Part shown: positions 42,411 through 51,518 of the stretch, piece after piece | How the letters are laid out: the number at the start of each line of letters is the position of its first letter | How positions within the stretch are numbered: the stretch's first letter is position 1 | NCBI RefSeq assembly: GCF_020091405.1 | Contig: NZ_CP081903.1 | Coordinates: forward strand, 3,720,501-3,784,500 | Direction of reading: 5' to 3' | Source of the DNA: Bacteroides cellulosilyticus | GTDB taxonomy: Bacteria; Bacteroidota; Bacteroidia; Bacteroidales; Bacteroidaceae | Length of the DNA stretch: 64,000 nt | The notes under the pieces: model-generated | What the model saw: the letters and a program-made list of their open reading frames with translations, nothing else | Database searches by the model: none | Told to the model about the DNA's origin: nothing | Position numbers and translations under genes: made by a program

Positions 42411-44339
42411 ATGAAGAAGAACACGCTTTTCCGTATTTTCCTTTCTTTCTGCCTGCTTGTTGTAGCAGGTGTCTCTGCACATGCATATACTGAACGGAAT
42501 CTTTTGCAAAAAGCTGCCGGTAGTGAAGAACAACTGAAAGAGGTATTGGTGATGAATCAGAAATGGGTACCTTATCCTGCTTATACCGACCGTGCCGGTT
42601 GGGATGCTTTGCTGGGTACCAATAAAGAAAATCTGATTCGTGCCGGAGAGAAAATGCTTAATTACGGATGGAAAGTAATCCGCGCCACCGATTATCTGGA
42701 ATATGAACGTAGCGGCGAACGGAACATTATGCAAAATCCCTATGAGGCCAACCGGAAAGCAATCAACGTCCTGATGCTTGCCGAACTTGCCGAAGGAAAA
42801 GGACGGTTTATCGACCAACTGATAAATGGAGCTTTTTATAGTTGCGAGATGACTTCCTGGGTACTTTCTGCCCATCTGGTACGCCAGAGCACCAAACGCT
42901 CTTTGCCCGATTATCGCGAACAGGTGATTGATCTGGGTTCGGGAAACTTCGGTTCCATGTTGTCGTGGGTATATTACTTCTTCCATGATTCTTTCGATAA
43001 AATAGATCCTGTAATCTCTCAGCGCTTGCGTCATACTTTGCAGGAACGCATTCTCGATCCTTATATGAACAATGACCGGGAATGGTGGATGGCTTTCCAA
43101 TGGAAACCGGGAATGATTATCAATAACTGGAATCCTTGGTGTAACTCCAATGTATTGCAATGCTATCTTTTATTAGAGAATGACCGTGACCGCCTGGCAA
43201 AGGCTGTTTGGCGCAGCATGCAGTCGGTAGACAAGTTCATCAATTTTGTAAAGGCTGACGGTGCTTGTGAAGAAGGACCGTCTTATTGGGGACATGCAGC
43301 CGGGAAAATGTATGACTATCTTCAGATACTTTCGGATGGAACAGCTGGAAAAGTATCTCTTTTCAATGAACCAATGATTCGCCGGATGGGAGAATATATC
43401 AGTCGTACGTATGTAGGAAACGGTTGGGTAGTGAACTTTGCGGATGCTTCTGCCAAGGGTGGAGGCGATGCACAGTTGATTTACCGTTATGGCCGTGCGG
43501 TCGGCAGTGAGGAAATGATGCAGTTTGCTGCCTATCTGTTGGATGGTAAGCGTCCTTCTGTGCCTTTGGGCAATGACACTTTCCGCTCCTTGCAGTCCAT
43601 ATTATGGAATGGAGAACTGGAAAAGACGACTGCTGCCCATACCATACCTGCTTGTACCTGGTATCCTGAAACGGAATTCTGCTATCTGACCAATAAGTCC
43701 GGCTGGTTCCTGGCTACGAAAGGCGGATTCAATAATGAAAGTCATAATCATAATGATGTAGGCACATTTTCATTGTATGTCAATACGATACCTGTGCTGA
43801 TTGATGCGGGGGTAGGAACTTATACACGTCAGACATTCAGTAACGAACGTTATACCATCTGGACCATGCAAAGTAATTACCATAACCTGCCGATGATAAA
43901 CGGAGTACCCCAGAGTTTCGGACAGAATTATAAGGCTACGGATGTTGTCTGCCAACCGAAAAAACGTTTCTTCTCAGCGAACATTGCGACTGCTTATCCG
44001 GAGGAAGCCGAGGTAAATAACTGGACACGTGCCTATTCATTGGGTGATAAGCAACTGACGATTACCGATAATTTCTCCTTGAAATCAGCGAAAGAACCTA
44101 ATCAGGTGAACTTCCTTACTTGGGGAAAGGTGGATATTTCCGTGCCCGGAAAGGTGACGATAGATGTACAGGGACAGAAAGTAACTTTGGAATATCCCGG
44201 TGAATTCATAGCAACCGTTGAAACGATCAATTTGCCTGATACACGTCTTTCTAATGTTTGGGGAACGGAGATTTACCGTATTGCCTTGAAAGATAAAGAT
44301 GCGCGATTAACAGGTAAGTATAAGTTTGTTATTAAATAA
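42411..44339 (+). CDS. Heparinase II/III-family polysaccharide lyase
   Basis: The 642-residue exported protein has an N-terminal alpha-toroid domain (residues ~30-370; NNWNPWCNSNVLQCYLLL, DGACEEGPSYWGHAAGKMYDYL with likely catalytic Tyr and Glu) and a beta-sandwich domain opening with the family signature ESHNHNDVGTFSLYVNTIPV, where the His residues are predicted metal or substrate ligands. It should cleave a uronic-acid polysaccharide by beta-elimination. It stands alone, with its own promoter and no SusC/D or sulfatase nearby, so its substrate cannot be inferred from context. The PL family number is not assigned. Confidence 0.82.
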   Translation: MKKNTLFRIFLSFCLLVVAGVSAHAYTERNLLQKAAGSEEQLKEVLVMNQKWVPYPAYTDRAGWDALLGTNKENLIRAGEKMLNYGWKVIRATDYLEYERSGERNIMQNPYEANRKAINVLMLAELAEGKGRFIDQLINGAFYSCEMTSWVLSAHLVRQSTKRSLPDYREQVIDLGSGNFGSMLSWVYYFFHDSFDKIDPVISQRLRHTLQERILDPYMNNDREWWMAFQWKPGMIINNWNPWCNSNVLQCYLLLENDRDRLAKAVWRSMQSVDKFINFVKADGACEEGPSYWGHAAGKMYDYLQILSDGTAGKVSLFNEPMIRRMGEYISRTYVGNGWVVNFADASAKGGGDAQLIYRYGRAVGSEEMMQFAAYLLDGKRPSVPLGNDTFRSLQSILWNGELEKTTAAHTIPACTWYPETEFCYLTNKSGWFLATKGGFNNESHNHNDVGTFSLYVNTIPVLIDAGVGTYTRQTFSNERYTIWTMQSNYHNLPMINGVPQSFGQNYKATDVVCQPKKRFFSANIATAYPEEAEVNNWTRAYSLGDKQLTITDNFSLKSAKEPNQVNFLTWGKVDISVPGKVTIDVQGQKVTLEYPGEFIATVETINLPDTRLSNVWGTEIYRIALKDKDARLTGKYKFVIK

Positions 44340-44345
44340 AAAAAC

Positions 44346-44353
44346 TATATTTG
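44346..44353 (+). promoter_or_regulatory. -7 element of the YccF gene
   Basis: TAtaTTTG begins 7 bp after the stop of the lyase gene and 29 bp before the ATG at 44382. Confidence 0.6.
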
Positions 44354-44381
44354 CGTATTAGAATATAAGAAACGCAAAATT

Positions 44382-44756
44382 ATGGGATGTTTTATGAATT
44401 TATTATGGCTGGTGTTCGGAGGTATTTTTACCGCTATAGAATATCTTGTTGCCAGTTTATTGATGATGATTACCATTATCGGTATTCCGTTCGGTATGCA
44501 AACTCTGAAAATGGCTTCACTTGCATTATGGCCTTTTGGCAAAACGGTGCGGAGCGGTGAACGTTCGGGTGGTTGTCTGTATATACTGATGAACGTGTTG
44601 TGGATACTTCTGGGCGGTATCTGGATTTGCCTTTCTCATCTGGCATTCGGTGTGGTGCTGTGCATCACCATTATTGGTATCCCCTTCGGACTACAGCATT
44701 TCAAACTGGCAGGATTGGCTTTGACGCCTTTTGGAAAAGACATTGTAAGCGACTGA
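44382..44756 (+). CDS. YccF-family inner-membrane protein
   Basis: This 124-residue protein holds two copies of the ~55-residue YccF domain: NLLWLVFGGIFTAIEYLVASLLMMITIIGIPFG...ALWPFGK and NVLWILLGGIWICLSHLAFGVVLCITIIGIPFG...ALTPFGK. Four membrane segments are expected. The GIPFG and WPFGK/TPFGK motifs are diagnostic. The function is unknown. A terminator follows at 44767-44794. Confidence 0.9.
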   Translation: MGCFMNLLWLVFGGIFTAIEYLVASLLMMITIIGIPFGMQTLKMASLALWPFGKTVRSGERSGGCLYILMNVLWILLGGIWICLSHLAFGVVLCITIIGIPFGLQHFKLAGLALTPFGKDIVSD

Positions 44757-44766
44757 TAAAAGAAAA

Positions 44767-44800
44767 GGGCGAAAAACCTTTCGGTTTTCCGCCCTCATTC
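44767..44800. terminator. Bidirectional terminator between YccF and the 47-residue gene
   Basis: A 12-bp stem with one mismatch (GGGCGAAAAACC with GGTTTTCCGCCC) and a TTTC loop has T-rich flanks on both strands, so it can end both convergent transcripts. Confidence 0.8.
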
Positions 44801-44820
44801 ATTTTATTTAAAGGTGTTAT

Positions 44821-44964
44821 TTACATGGTAGCCTGCTTTGCGAGCAGTTTTTGAAGTTTGCCATTCAAAGCCTGGCACATAGTTCCGTTTCCCATTGCTT
44901 GATAGCGTTTAATACGGTACTGTAACATAAAAATTTCATTTGCATTCTTTTTCATAATTGTCAT
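44821..44964 (-). CDS. Small conserved-looking basic protein, 47 residues
   Basis: The frame reads MTIMKKNANEIFMLQYRIKRY and ends LQKLLAKQATM with stop TAA at 44821-44823. It is helical, basic and has no signal peptide. A perfect -7 element (45031-45038, TAtcTTTG), a 5' leader hairpin (44973-44993, 8-bp stem) and the terminator at 44767-44800 frame it as a genuine transcription unit. A second start Met is at 44955. The function is unknown. Confidence 0.65.
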   Translation of the reverse strand: MTIMKKNANEIFMLQYRIKRYQAMGNGTMCQALNGKLQKLLAKQATM

Positions 44965-45030
44965 CTTTTTGTGCTTTCCGCGTTTCGGAAAGCGGGTTTT
45001 ACATCTTTTTCTTTTCTCTTATTAACGCTG

Positions 45031-45038
45031 CAAAGATA
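45031..45038 (-). promoter_or_regulatory. -7 element of the 47-residue gene
   Basis: On the minus strand it reads TAtcTTTG followed by GCAG, about 65 bp before the start codon. The leader between contains the hairpin 44973-44993 (GCTTTCCG/CGGAAAGC). Confidence 0.65.
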
Positions 45039-45191
45039 CGAATTGTTCACGAGAAATATGTTTTAAAACATAAAATAATGCGCTTTTTATTCGCTTTTCT
45101 TTAGAAATCCCTAGTTTTGCTATGTGCATATTACAAAAATATGACTAAAAATGGAATAAATGATCTTTGTACGATCTATTAATAATTTGTA

Positions 45192-45199
45192 TACCTTTG
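45192..45199 (+). promoter_or_regulatory. -7 element of the LytTR gene
   Basis: TAccTTTG lies 43 bp before the ATG at 45243, with a TTTG 22 bp upstream (45166-45169) as a possible -33 element. Confidence 0.65.
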
Positions 45200-45242
45200 C
45201 AGCATCTTACACATAATCAACCCTTACAAACAGGAAGTCATA

Positions 45243-46187
45243 ATGATAAATAAACTGTTGACACTTTTACGAAGCCCTTATCCATCATTGGTGAAGAGAT
45301 GGAAAAGCGTGATAATACCTTCACTTATAGTGTTTCTGATCCTTTTTGTGTTGCAGCCTTTTGGCATTTCTATGATGGGAGGCTATAAATTCTGGGTAGT
45401 GTTAGGTTATGGAGTGGTTTCTTCATTGGCACTGAGTATCTCCACGTATTTGTTTCCAGCTTTGTTTCCCCGTTATCATAGTGAGAAGAACTGGACATTA
45501 GGCCGCGAATTGTTAGGGACCTTGGGAGCTTGTTTGCTGATTGCGATAGGTAACTGTTTCTATACGGCTTGGGTATTTGGTTCATTCATACTGAGCTGGA
45601 AAGGATTTCTGATAAGTTTGGCTTGGGTGGCGGTTCTTGCTCCTTTCCCTATTGTCTTCTTTTTGATGTGGAATCGTAATTTGCAGCTGGTACGTAATCT
45701 GAAGGAGGCAACGGAGATTAACTACGCTCTTGCGAAAAGAGAGAATACCCAGAAGGAGAAGATTCGGACAAGGAATGAGGAACAGATAGGAGAAGGTAGG
45801 GCAGTAGAAGAAGTAGCAGAAGAAGAAACTCCTATGCAGTTGGTTTTCTCCGGCGGAACGAAAGAAATGCTGGAAGTGGATGCCCATACCTTATTTTATG
45901 TAGAAGCAGAAGGAAATTATATTAGAGTAGCTTACAGTAGTGCGGATAAGATGCAGCAAAAGCTGGTGCGGGCTACTATGAAGCAGGCGGAAGAAGCAGT
46001 TGCTGCCTGTCCGTTTATTGTCCGTTGTCATCGGGCCTTTCTGGTGAACATACACACTGTGGTAAAAGTAGATGGAAACTCACAAGGATACCGTTTGAGA
46101 CTGGAAGGATGTACGGAAGAAGTTCCGGTTTCCAGAGGCTATGCAAAAGAGATAAAAACGCTGATAGAAGGGGATACGGAAGGGTAG
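45243..46187 (+). CDS. Membrane-anchored LytTR transcription regulator
   Basis: The 314-residue protein has four membrane helices (residues ~20-150) and a charged linker. A LytTR DNA-binding domain follows (about 200-305): DAHTLFYVEAEGNYIRVAYS, RATMKQAEEAVAACPFIVRCHRAFLVN and VPVSRGYAKEIKTLI. No receiver domain is present, so the signal is presumably sensed in the membrane. Three direct repeats directly after its stop (46190-46251) may be its binding sites for control of the TonB receptor operon. A terminator ends the gene at 46250-46281. Confidence 0.88.
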   Translation: MINKLLTLLRSPYPSLVKRWKSVIIPSLIVFLILFVLQPFGISMMGGYKFWVVLGYGVVSSLALSISTYLFPALFPRYHSEKNWTLGRELLGTLGACLLIAIGNCFYTAWVFGSFILSWKGFLISLAWVAVLAPFPIVFFLMWNRNLQLVRNLKEATEINYALAKRENTQKEKIRTRNEEQIGEGRAVEEVAEEETPMQLVFSGGTKEMLEVDAHTLFYVEAEGNYIRVAYSSADKMQQKLVRATMKQAEEAVAACPFIVRCHRAFLVNIHTVVKVDGNSQGYRLRLEGCTEEVPVSRGYAKEIKTLIEGDTEG

Positions 46188-46189
46188 TC

Positions 46190-46251
46190 ATTCGTCACAG
46201 AATAAAGAAAAATACAGCCATTCGTCACAGGAGGAGTGCTGTTTGTCACAT
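46190..46251 (+). promoter_or_regulatory. Candidate LytTR operator: three direct repeats
   Basis: ATTCGTCACAG occurs at 46190-46200 and 46220-46230, and a relaxed copy GTTTGTCACAT at 46241-46251. Spacings of 30 and 21 bp put all three on about the same face of the helix. They lie 50-110 bp upstream of the predicted start of the receptor transcript. Confidence 0.5.
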
Positions 46252-46281
46252 ATCCGGGTAGTCTGTCCCGGATATTTTTTT
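46250..46281 (+). terminator. Terminator of the LytTR gene
   Basis: A perfect 9-bp stem ATATCCGGG/CCCGGATAT (46250-46258 with 46267-46275) is followed by six T residues. Confidence 0.88.
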
Positions 46282-46298
46282 GCCTGAAATTCTTAGTC

Positions 46299-46306
46299 TA
46301 TGTTTG
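46299..46306 (+). promoter_or_regulatory. -7 element of the TonB receptor gene
   Basis: TAtgTTTG lies 31 bp before the ATG at 46337, with TTTG at 46279-46282 as a possible -33 element inside the terminator tail. Confidence 0.6.
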
Positions 46307-46336
46307 CTGACGGAAATCGTAAAGAACATAGATAAA

Positions 46337-48277
46337 ATGAAAAGATTGATTCTACTTTTTAGTGTAAGTGTATTGCTGATGGTGCAGCACTTGGAGGCGC
46401 AGACAGCTGTGACGGATACCGTTTTCTTGCAACTATACAATGATAGTGTAGATTTGAAGGAAGTGGTAGTGAAAGGTAAAAGAACGCCTGTTGCCAACAG
46501 TCGTTGGAGTGATATGAGGCCGGTGGAACTGGTGACCGTGGGAGGTGCAAACGGTGATTTGTATCAGGCATTGCAGACACTGCCGGGCACGCAGGTACAA
46601 GGAGAAAGTGGCCGGCTGCTGGTGCGCGGCGGAAGTAGTGATGAAACACAGACATACATTGACGGAATGCACGTCTTGAATCCTTATACGGCTACAGGTA
46701 TAAACTCACCGGCGCGCGGGCGTTATTCCACTTTTATGTTCAGTGGTGTCAATCTGGAATCGGGCGGGGCTCCGTTGGAATACGGGGATGCACTCTCGGC
46801 TGTGTTACCATTGGAGACAAAGGATAAGAGCCCTATCAATAAGTTAGGCATCAATGCCTCTACGGTAGGCTTCGGTGGAGGAGGTACACGGGCTTTCGAT
46901 AAAGGTTCACTTTCGGTGAACCTGGATTATCAGGACTTATGTGTCTATGATCATATCTATTCAGGACGTACGGATTTTGAAGATCCCTACCGGATGATGA
47001 CCGGATCGGCACAATTCCGCTATCATCCCGATGATGCTACGCTTTTCAAGATTTATGGCGGCTATGATCATACTGACTTTTCCAATTATGAAGGCGCTGA
47101 ACGTAGACTGTTCGATCTGAATGAGAATAATTTCTATCTTAATACAACTTTCCGTAAGCGTACTTCCGGTGGATGGAACTGGTTTGCAGGTGCAGCATTC
47201 TCTTTCTTTGAACAGAAGATAGGTAATGTATCACTTTCGGCAGATCATTGGATGGAACAACAACAGGAACTTCATGCAAAGGCAAAAGTGTTCAAGCGTA
47301 TTTCTCCGGCTTTTCGTCTGGATATGGGAGTGGAGAGCTTTATCCGCCGGTATGAGAATCGTTATCAATATCAGATGAAAGAGGCGGAGGGAATAGATAG
47401 CCATCATGAAATCAATCCGACGATCAGTGCAGGCTTTCTTTCGGCAACTTACTATCCGGTGGAGCAATTGAAGGCGGAACTTTCTGTCCGCACAGAATAT
47501 ACTTCATTGAATGAAAAGGTGAATTTCTCACCCCGTCTGGCTGTTAATTACTATTTGGGAGATGTAGTGCTCTCAGCTACGGCGGGACGATATACACAGT
47601 TGCCGGTTAGCAGATTACTGGCTCAGGAAAACAAGTTGAAATCGGAATCATGCATTCAGTATAATCTGGGTGCGCAGTATGAGGGTGATGGACGTTTCTA
47701 CAAGGCTGAACTTTATTATAAGAAATATGACCGTCTGGCATTGGTGGAAAAGGGAACGGTAAATGCAGCGGAAATGCTGACTTCCGGTGGTCATGGTTAC
47801 AGTAAAGGTTTCGACTTATTCTTTAATGACCGTGTTCTGTTGAAGAATCTGGAATACCAGCTTTCCTATACGTATAATATTGCTAAGCGGAAGTTTCAGG
47901 AATATACGGAACTGACTACTCCGCAATATGCCACTCGGCACAATGCATCCGTAGTGCTGAAGTATTCCATTCCGCGAATCGGCACGATAGTCGGTCTGAC
48001 GAACCGTTTCAGCAGTGGGCGTCCCTATCATAATCCGGATTTACCGGGCTTGATGAATGATCATGTGAAGCCTTATAACAGTCTTGATCTCGGACTGACA
48101 TTCCTGCCTAGTAAGAAGGTGATTATCCATGCTTCTGCTACCAATATCCTTTGTCGGAAAAATGAGTTTGGGCGGGTGAATAATAAAGCTATTCTGGCTT
48201 CAAACGATCATTTCTTCTATATCGGGGTGTTTATCACACTTGGGAAGAAGGCGGCTTATGATGTTTCTAATTTCTAA
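46337..48277 (+). CDS. TonB-dependent receptor
   Basis: Start 46337 opens a signal (MKRLILLFSVSVLLMVQHLEAQ), giving 646 residues. A TonB-box-like segment (VDLKEVVVKGKR) precedes the plug (DLYQALQTLPGTQVQGESGRLLVRGGSSDETQTYIDGMHV), and the rest is a beta barrel ending in FITLGKKAAYDVSNF. It is shorter than SusC proteins and lacks a SusD partner. The ligand is unknown, perhaps a metal complex or peptide. It has its own promoter and a candidate LytTR operator upstream, and the DUF2141 gene follows. Confidence 0.85.
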   Translation: MKRLILLFSVSVLLMVQHLEAQTAVTDTVFLQLYNDSVDLKEVVVKGKRTPVANSRWSDMRPVELVTVGGANGDLYQALQTLPGTQVQGESGRLLVRGGSSDETQTYIDGMHVLNPYTATGINSPARGRYSTFMFSGVNLESGGAPLEYGDALSAVLPLETKDKSPINKLGINASTVGFGGGGTRAFDKGSLSVNLDYQDLCVYDHIYSGRTDFEDPYRMMTGSAQFRYHPDDATLFKIYGGYDHTDFSNYEGAERRLFDLNENNFYLNTTFRKRTSGGWNWFAGAAFSFFEQKIGNVSLSADHWMEQQQELHAKAKVFKRISPAFRLDMGVESFIRRYENRYQYQMKEAEGIDSHHEINPTISAGFLSATYYPVEQLKAELSVRTEYTSLNEKVNFSPRLAVNYYLGDVVLSATAGRYTQLPVSRLLAQENKLKSESCIQYNLGAQYEGDGRFYKAELYYKKYDRLALVEKGTVNAAEMLTSGGHGYSKGFDLFFNDRVLLKNLEYQLSYTYNIAKRKFQEYTELTTPQYATRHNASVVLKYSIPRIGTIVGLTNRFSSGRPYHNPDLPGLMNDHVKPYNSLDLGLTFLPSKKVIIHASATNILCRKNEFGRVNNKAILASNDHFFYIGVFITLGKKAAYDVSNF

Positions 48278-48293
48278 TTTAATTAAAAAAAGG

Positions 48294-48329
48294 TCCGTGT
48301 TCGTCCGCCTAATCCGTGTCGTCCGCGTA
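48294..48329. repeat. Short tandem repeat upstream of DUF2141 gene
   Basis: TCCGTGTTCGTCCGCCTA (48294-48311) is followed directly by a copy lacking one T (TCCGTGTCGTCCGCGTA). Confidence 0.6.
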
Positions 48330-48360
48330 TCTATTTATAAACTCTTTAAAAACAATTCAA

Positions 48361-48774
48361 ATGAAAGCAATGATTATTAGTTTCGTATGTGTTTTGACTT
48401 TTGCAACTCAAAGTCTGTCTGCACAAAATCTTACTCTGGAAGTACGTGGTATTGAAAATGTGGCTGGTAAACTCTATGTTGCCATCTACAACTCTCAGGA
48501 GACATTCATGAAGAAGCCGCTTGCCGGTTTTGCAGTAGAGGTGAAGGATAAAGTTGTGTCTATCCCCTGTAAAGGACTCCCGACAGGAACTTATGCCTTC
48601 TCTATGTATCAGGATGAGAATGGAAATGGTAAATTGGATACCGGTGCTTTCGGTATTCCTGTGGAGAAGTTTGGTTTCAGCAATGATGCCGAAGGCGTTA
48701 TGGGCCCCCCTTCTTACGAAAAATGCAGTTTTACCTTCTCTGAGGATACAACTTTAGTGGTACATCTGAAATAA
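48361..48774 (+). CDS. DUF2141 exported protein, first copy
   Basis: From Met 48361 the 137-residue protein has a Sec signal (MKAMIISFVCVLTFATQSLSAQ) and a DUF2141 beta fold: LEVRGIENVAGKLYVAIYNS, VSIPCKGLPTGTYAFSMYQDENGNGKLDTGAFGIP and a conserved GPPSYEKCSFTF. The DENGNGKLD loop resembles a calcium-binding turn. It follows the TonB receptor and probably belongs to that operon. A second DUF2141 gene is at 56472-56846. Confidence 0.85.
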   Translation: MKAMIISFVCVLTFATQSLSAQNLTLEVRGIENVAGKLYVAIYNSQETFMKKPLAGFAVEVKDKVVSIPCKGLPTGTYAFSMYQDENGNGKLDTGAFGIPVEKFGFSNDAEGVMGPPSYEKCSFTFSEDTTLVVHLK

Positions 48775-48790
48775 ACTTCAGATAATTCTT

Positions 48791-48798
48791 TAACTTTG
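48791..48798 (+). promoter_or_regulatory. -7 element of the transglutaminase-like gene
   Basis: TAacTTTG lies 29 bp before the ATG at 48828. Confidence 0.6.
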
Positions 48799-48827
48799 TA
48801 GCTCACACCTTAATTAATGTAAGTATT

Positions 48828-51491
48828 ATGAGACGAGCTACACAACTTTTCGGAATATGCTGGCTACTTTGTCTGCTTGCTGCCTGTGGAGAATCCCATT
48901 TCATGACCGATGCCTCGTATCGTTCGCGCGTGGAGCAGGACTTTCAGCAAAAGAAGGCTCTGATGCCGCAGGGAGAACTATTTACGATACTGGATGATGC
49001 TTCGCTGAGCACTTATGAGCAGGAAGCCTTGGAATTCCTTTATGCCTATATGCCACTGGCGGATATTACTGATTATCCCGGTGAATTTCACTTAATGAAT
49101 ATCCGCGCATCCCAGCGTGCCGCAGAGGAAATGCCTTGGGGAAAGACCATTCCCGAAGATTTGTTCCGCCATTTTGTACTTCCGGTGCGGGTGAACAACG
49201 AACAACTGGATAGTGCGCGGGTAGTGTTCTATAAGGAGTTGAAAGACCGTGTGAAATCCCTTTCTTTGTATGATGCCATCCTGGAAGTGAACCATTGGTG
49301 TCATGAGAAAGCCGTCTATATGCCTTCCGATGCCCGTACCAGTTCACCACTGGCAACAGTGAGTACTGCTTACGGGCGTTGTGGCGAAGAATCTACCTTG
49401 CTGGTGGCGGCACTTCGCTCGGTAGGTATTCCGGCACGGCAGGTTTATACACCACGATGGGCACATACGGACGATAACCATGCATGGGTGGAAGCCTGGG
49501 CAGATGGTAAATGGCATTTCTTGGGTGCCTGCGAACCGGAACCGGTACTGGATCTTGGTTGGTTCAATGCCCCTGCCAGTCGCGGAATGTTGATGCATAC
49601 AAAGGTTTTCGGACGTTATGAAGGAAAAGAAGAAGTAATGTCCGTTAACCCCACGTATACGGAAATCAATGTGATTGATAATTATGCGCCTACAGCGCAA
49701 GCCAAGGTTATGGTGAAAGATGAAGCGGGAAATCCGGTTCCTGACGCCTGCGTGGAGTTCAAACTCTACAATTATGCGGAATTCTATACCGTAGCAACGA
49801 AACATACCGACGATGGTGGTGTGTGCGGACTGACTGCCGGAAAAGGGGATATGCTTGTCTGGGCCTCCAAAGATGGCCGTTTCGGTTTCTCTAAACTTTC
49901 CTTTGGCAAGCAAGCGGAGCTGACCGTAACCCTTGATAAGGAAGCGGGTGACAGTTTCACGGTAGATATTGATATCGTGCCTCCCGCAGAAAGTGCCAAC
50001 TTACCCGACGTGACGCCGGAACAGCGGGCGGAAAATGACCGCAGACTGGCAATAGAAGACTCTATTCGTAATGCTTATGTGGGTAAGTTCATCTCGGAAG
50101 AGGCAGCACGCAATTTTGCGAGAGATTATAAGTTAGATCGGGATGCAGTAGCCAAAATTCTGATTGCAGCCCGTGGAAATTACAGAGTGATTCGTGAGTT
50201 CATGACTCGTCTGCGTTCTGATAACTCCAGGAAAGGAGGGATAGACCTTTTGCAGCAGATTTCGGCAAAAGACCTTCGTGATGTTCGTCTGGATGTGTTG
50301 ATAGATCACATGCAGTCTCGTGTGCGTACGACGAATGCCGGATATTTCCGTAAATATGTGCGTAACCCGCGCGTAAGCAATGAAATGTTGACTCCGTATA
50401 AGACTTTCTTTGGCAAGGTGATCTCGAAAGAAGATGTTGAGGCTTATGTGGCAGAGCCTATGAAGATGGTTGCATGGGTGGCAAAGAACATCCAGGTGAA
50501 CAAGGTATGTAATCTGGGGGCACCTCCTGTATCTCCCGAAGGTGTGTGGAAAGCACGTTTGGCCGATGCCCACAGTCGTGATATCTTCTTCGTGTCCATG
50601 GCGCGCAGCATGGGAGTTCCCGCACGCATTGATGAGGTGACGGGTAAAGTACAGCTGATAACTGACGACGGAGCCATAGATGTGAACTTCGAAGTAGCCG
50701 GACAGGCACCTGCGCAGAGGGGCAGGCTTGCAGCTAAATATACACCGATTCAGTCATTGGATAATCCGAAATATTATTCTCATTTCACTATTTCCAAAGT
50801 AACTCCGCAAGGTAATTTACAGTTGTTGTCTTATGATGAGGGTGACACAGACATGGGTGGCGGCGTTACATGGAGCAGTTTGCTGAAGGAGGGAACATCT
50901 CTGGATGCCGGAGATTATATTCTGGTAACCGGTACCCGCCTGGCAAGTGGTGGTGTATTGGCGCAAATGACATCATTGAATGTGAAAGCAGGTGGACGTA
51001 CAGAAACGAAACTGGTGATGCGTGAAAATAAAGATGAAGTACAGGTTATCGGAAACTTCAATTCGGAGAGCTTGTTCACAACATTGGAAGGCGGCAACAA
51101 GCAAAGTCTGCTTCAAGCCTGTGGCCGTGGATACTTCGTTGTCGGTATTCTTGGGGTGAACCAGGAGCCTACAAACCATGCCTTACGGGATATCTCTGCT
51201 TTGAAAGCCGATCTGGAGAAATGGGGTAGAAAGCTTGTATTACTCTTCCCGAATCAGGAACAGGCCGGCAAATATCGTGCTGCTGACTTCTCCGGTTTAC
51301 CCAATACTGTGATTTATGGAATCGACACAGAAGACATAGCTCAGCAGATTGTGAAGAATATGAAGCTGAAACGTAAAGATACATTGCCCATATTTATCAT
51401 TGCCGATACCTTCAATCGCGTGGTATTTGTTTCACAGGGTTATACCATCGGCTTGGGTGAGCAGTTAATGAAAACGGTGAAAGGACTATAA
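48828..51491 (+). CDS. Transglutaminase-like lipoprotein
   Basis: This 887-residue lipoprotein (LLCLLAAC) has a transglutaminase-like core at about residues 150-250: YGRCGEESTLLVAALRSVG with the catalytic Cys, DDNHAWVEAWADGKWHFLGACEPEP with the His and a following Asp. A carboxypeptidase-regulatory-like domain comes next (ITDxAGNPVPDACVEFKLYN-type, ~295-390). A second, degenerate transglutaminase-like region with RSMGVPARIDEVTGKV lies around 580-620, and a thioredoxin-like segment at the end (~800-887). It may hydrolyse or cross-link peptides at the cell surface. The exact reaction is unknown. Confidence 0.78.
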   Translation: MRRATQLFGICWLLCLLAACGESHFMTDASYRSRVEQDFQQKKALMPQGELFTILDDASLSTYEQEALEFLYAYMPLADITDYPGEFHLMNIRASQRAAEEMPWGKTIPEDLFRHFVLPVRVNNEQLDSARVVFYKELKDRVKSLSLYDAILEVNHWCHEKAVYMPSDARTSSPLATVSTAYGRCGEESTLLVAALRSVGIPARQVYTPRWAHTDDNHAWVEAWADGKWHFLGACEPEPVLDLGWFNAPASRGMLMHTKVFGRYEGKEEVMSVNPTYTEINVIDNYAPTAQAKVMVKDEAGNPVPDACVEFKLYNYAEFYTVATKHTDDGGVCGLTAGKGDMLVWASKDGRFGFSKLSFGKQAELTVTLDKEAGDSFTVDIDIVPPAESANLPDVTPEQRAENDRRLAIEDSIRNAYVGKFISEEAARNFARDYKLDRDAVAKILIAARGNYRVIREFMTRLRSDNSRKGGIDLLQQISAKDLRDVRLDVLIDHMQSRVRTTNAGYFRKYVRNPRVSNEMLTPYKTFFGKVISKEDVEAYVAEPMKMVAWVAKNIQVNKVCNLGAPPVSPEGVWKARLADAHSRDIFFVSMARSMGVPARIDEVTGKVQLITDDGAIDVNFEVAGQAPAQRGRLAAKYTPIQSLDNPKYYSHFTISKVTPQGNLQLLSYDEGDTDMGGGVTWSSLLKEGTSLDAGDYILVTGTRLASGGVLAQMTSLNVKAGGRTETKLVMRENKDEVQVIGNFNSESLFTTLEGGNKQSLLQACGRGYFVVGILGVNQEPTNHALRDISALKADLEKWGRKLVLLFPNQEQAGKYRAADFSGLPNTVIYGIDTEDIAQQIVKNMKLKRKDTLPIFIIADTFNRVVFVSQGYTIGLGEQLMKTVKGL

Positions 51492-51518
51492 GAAAAGCAA
51501 CAATAGAGTGGGAGAGGC

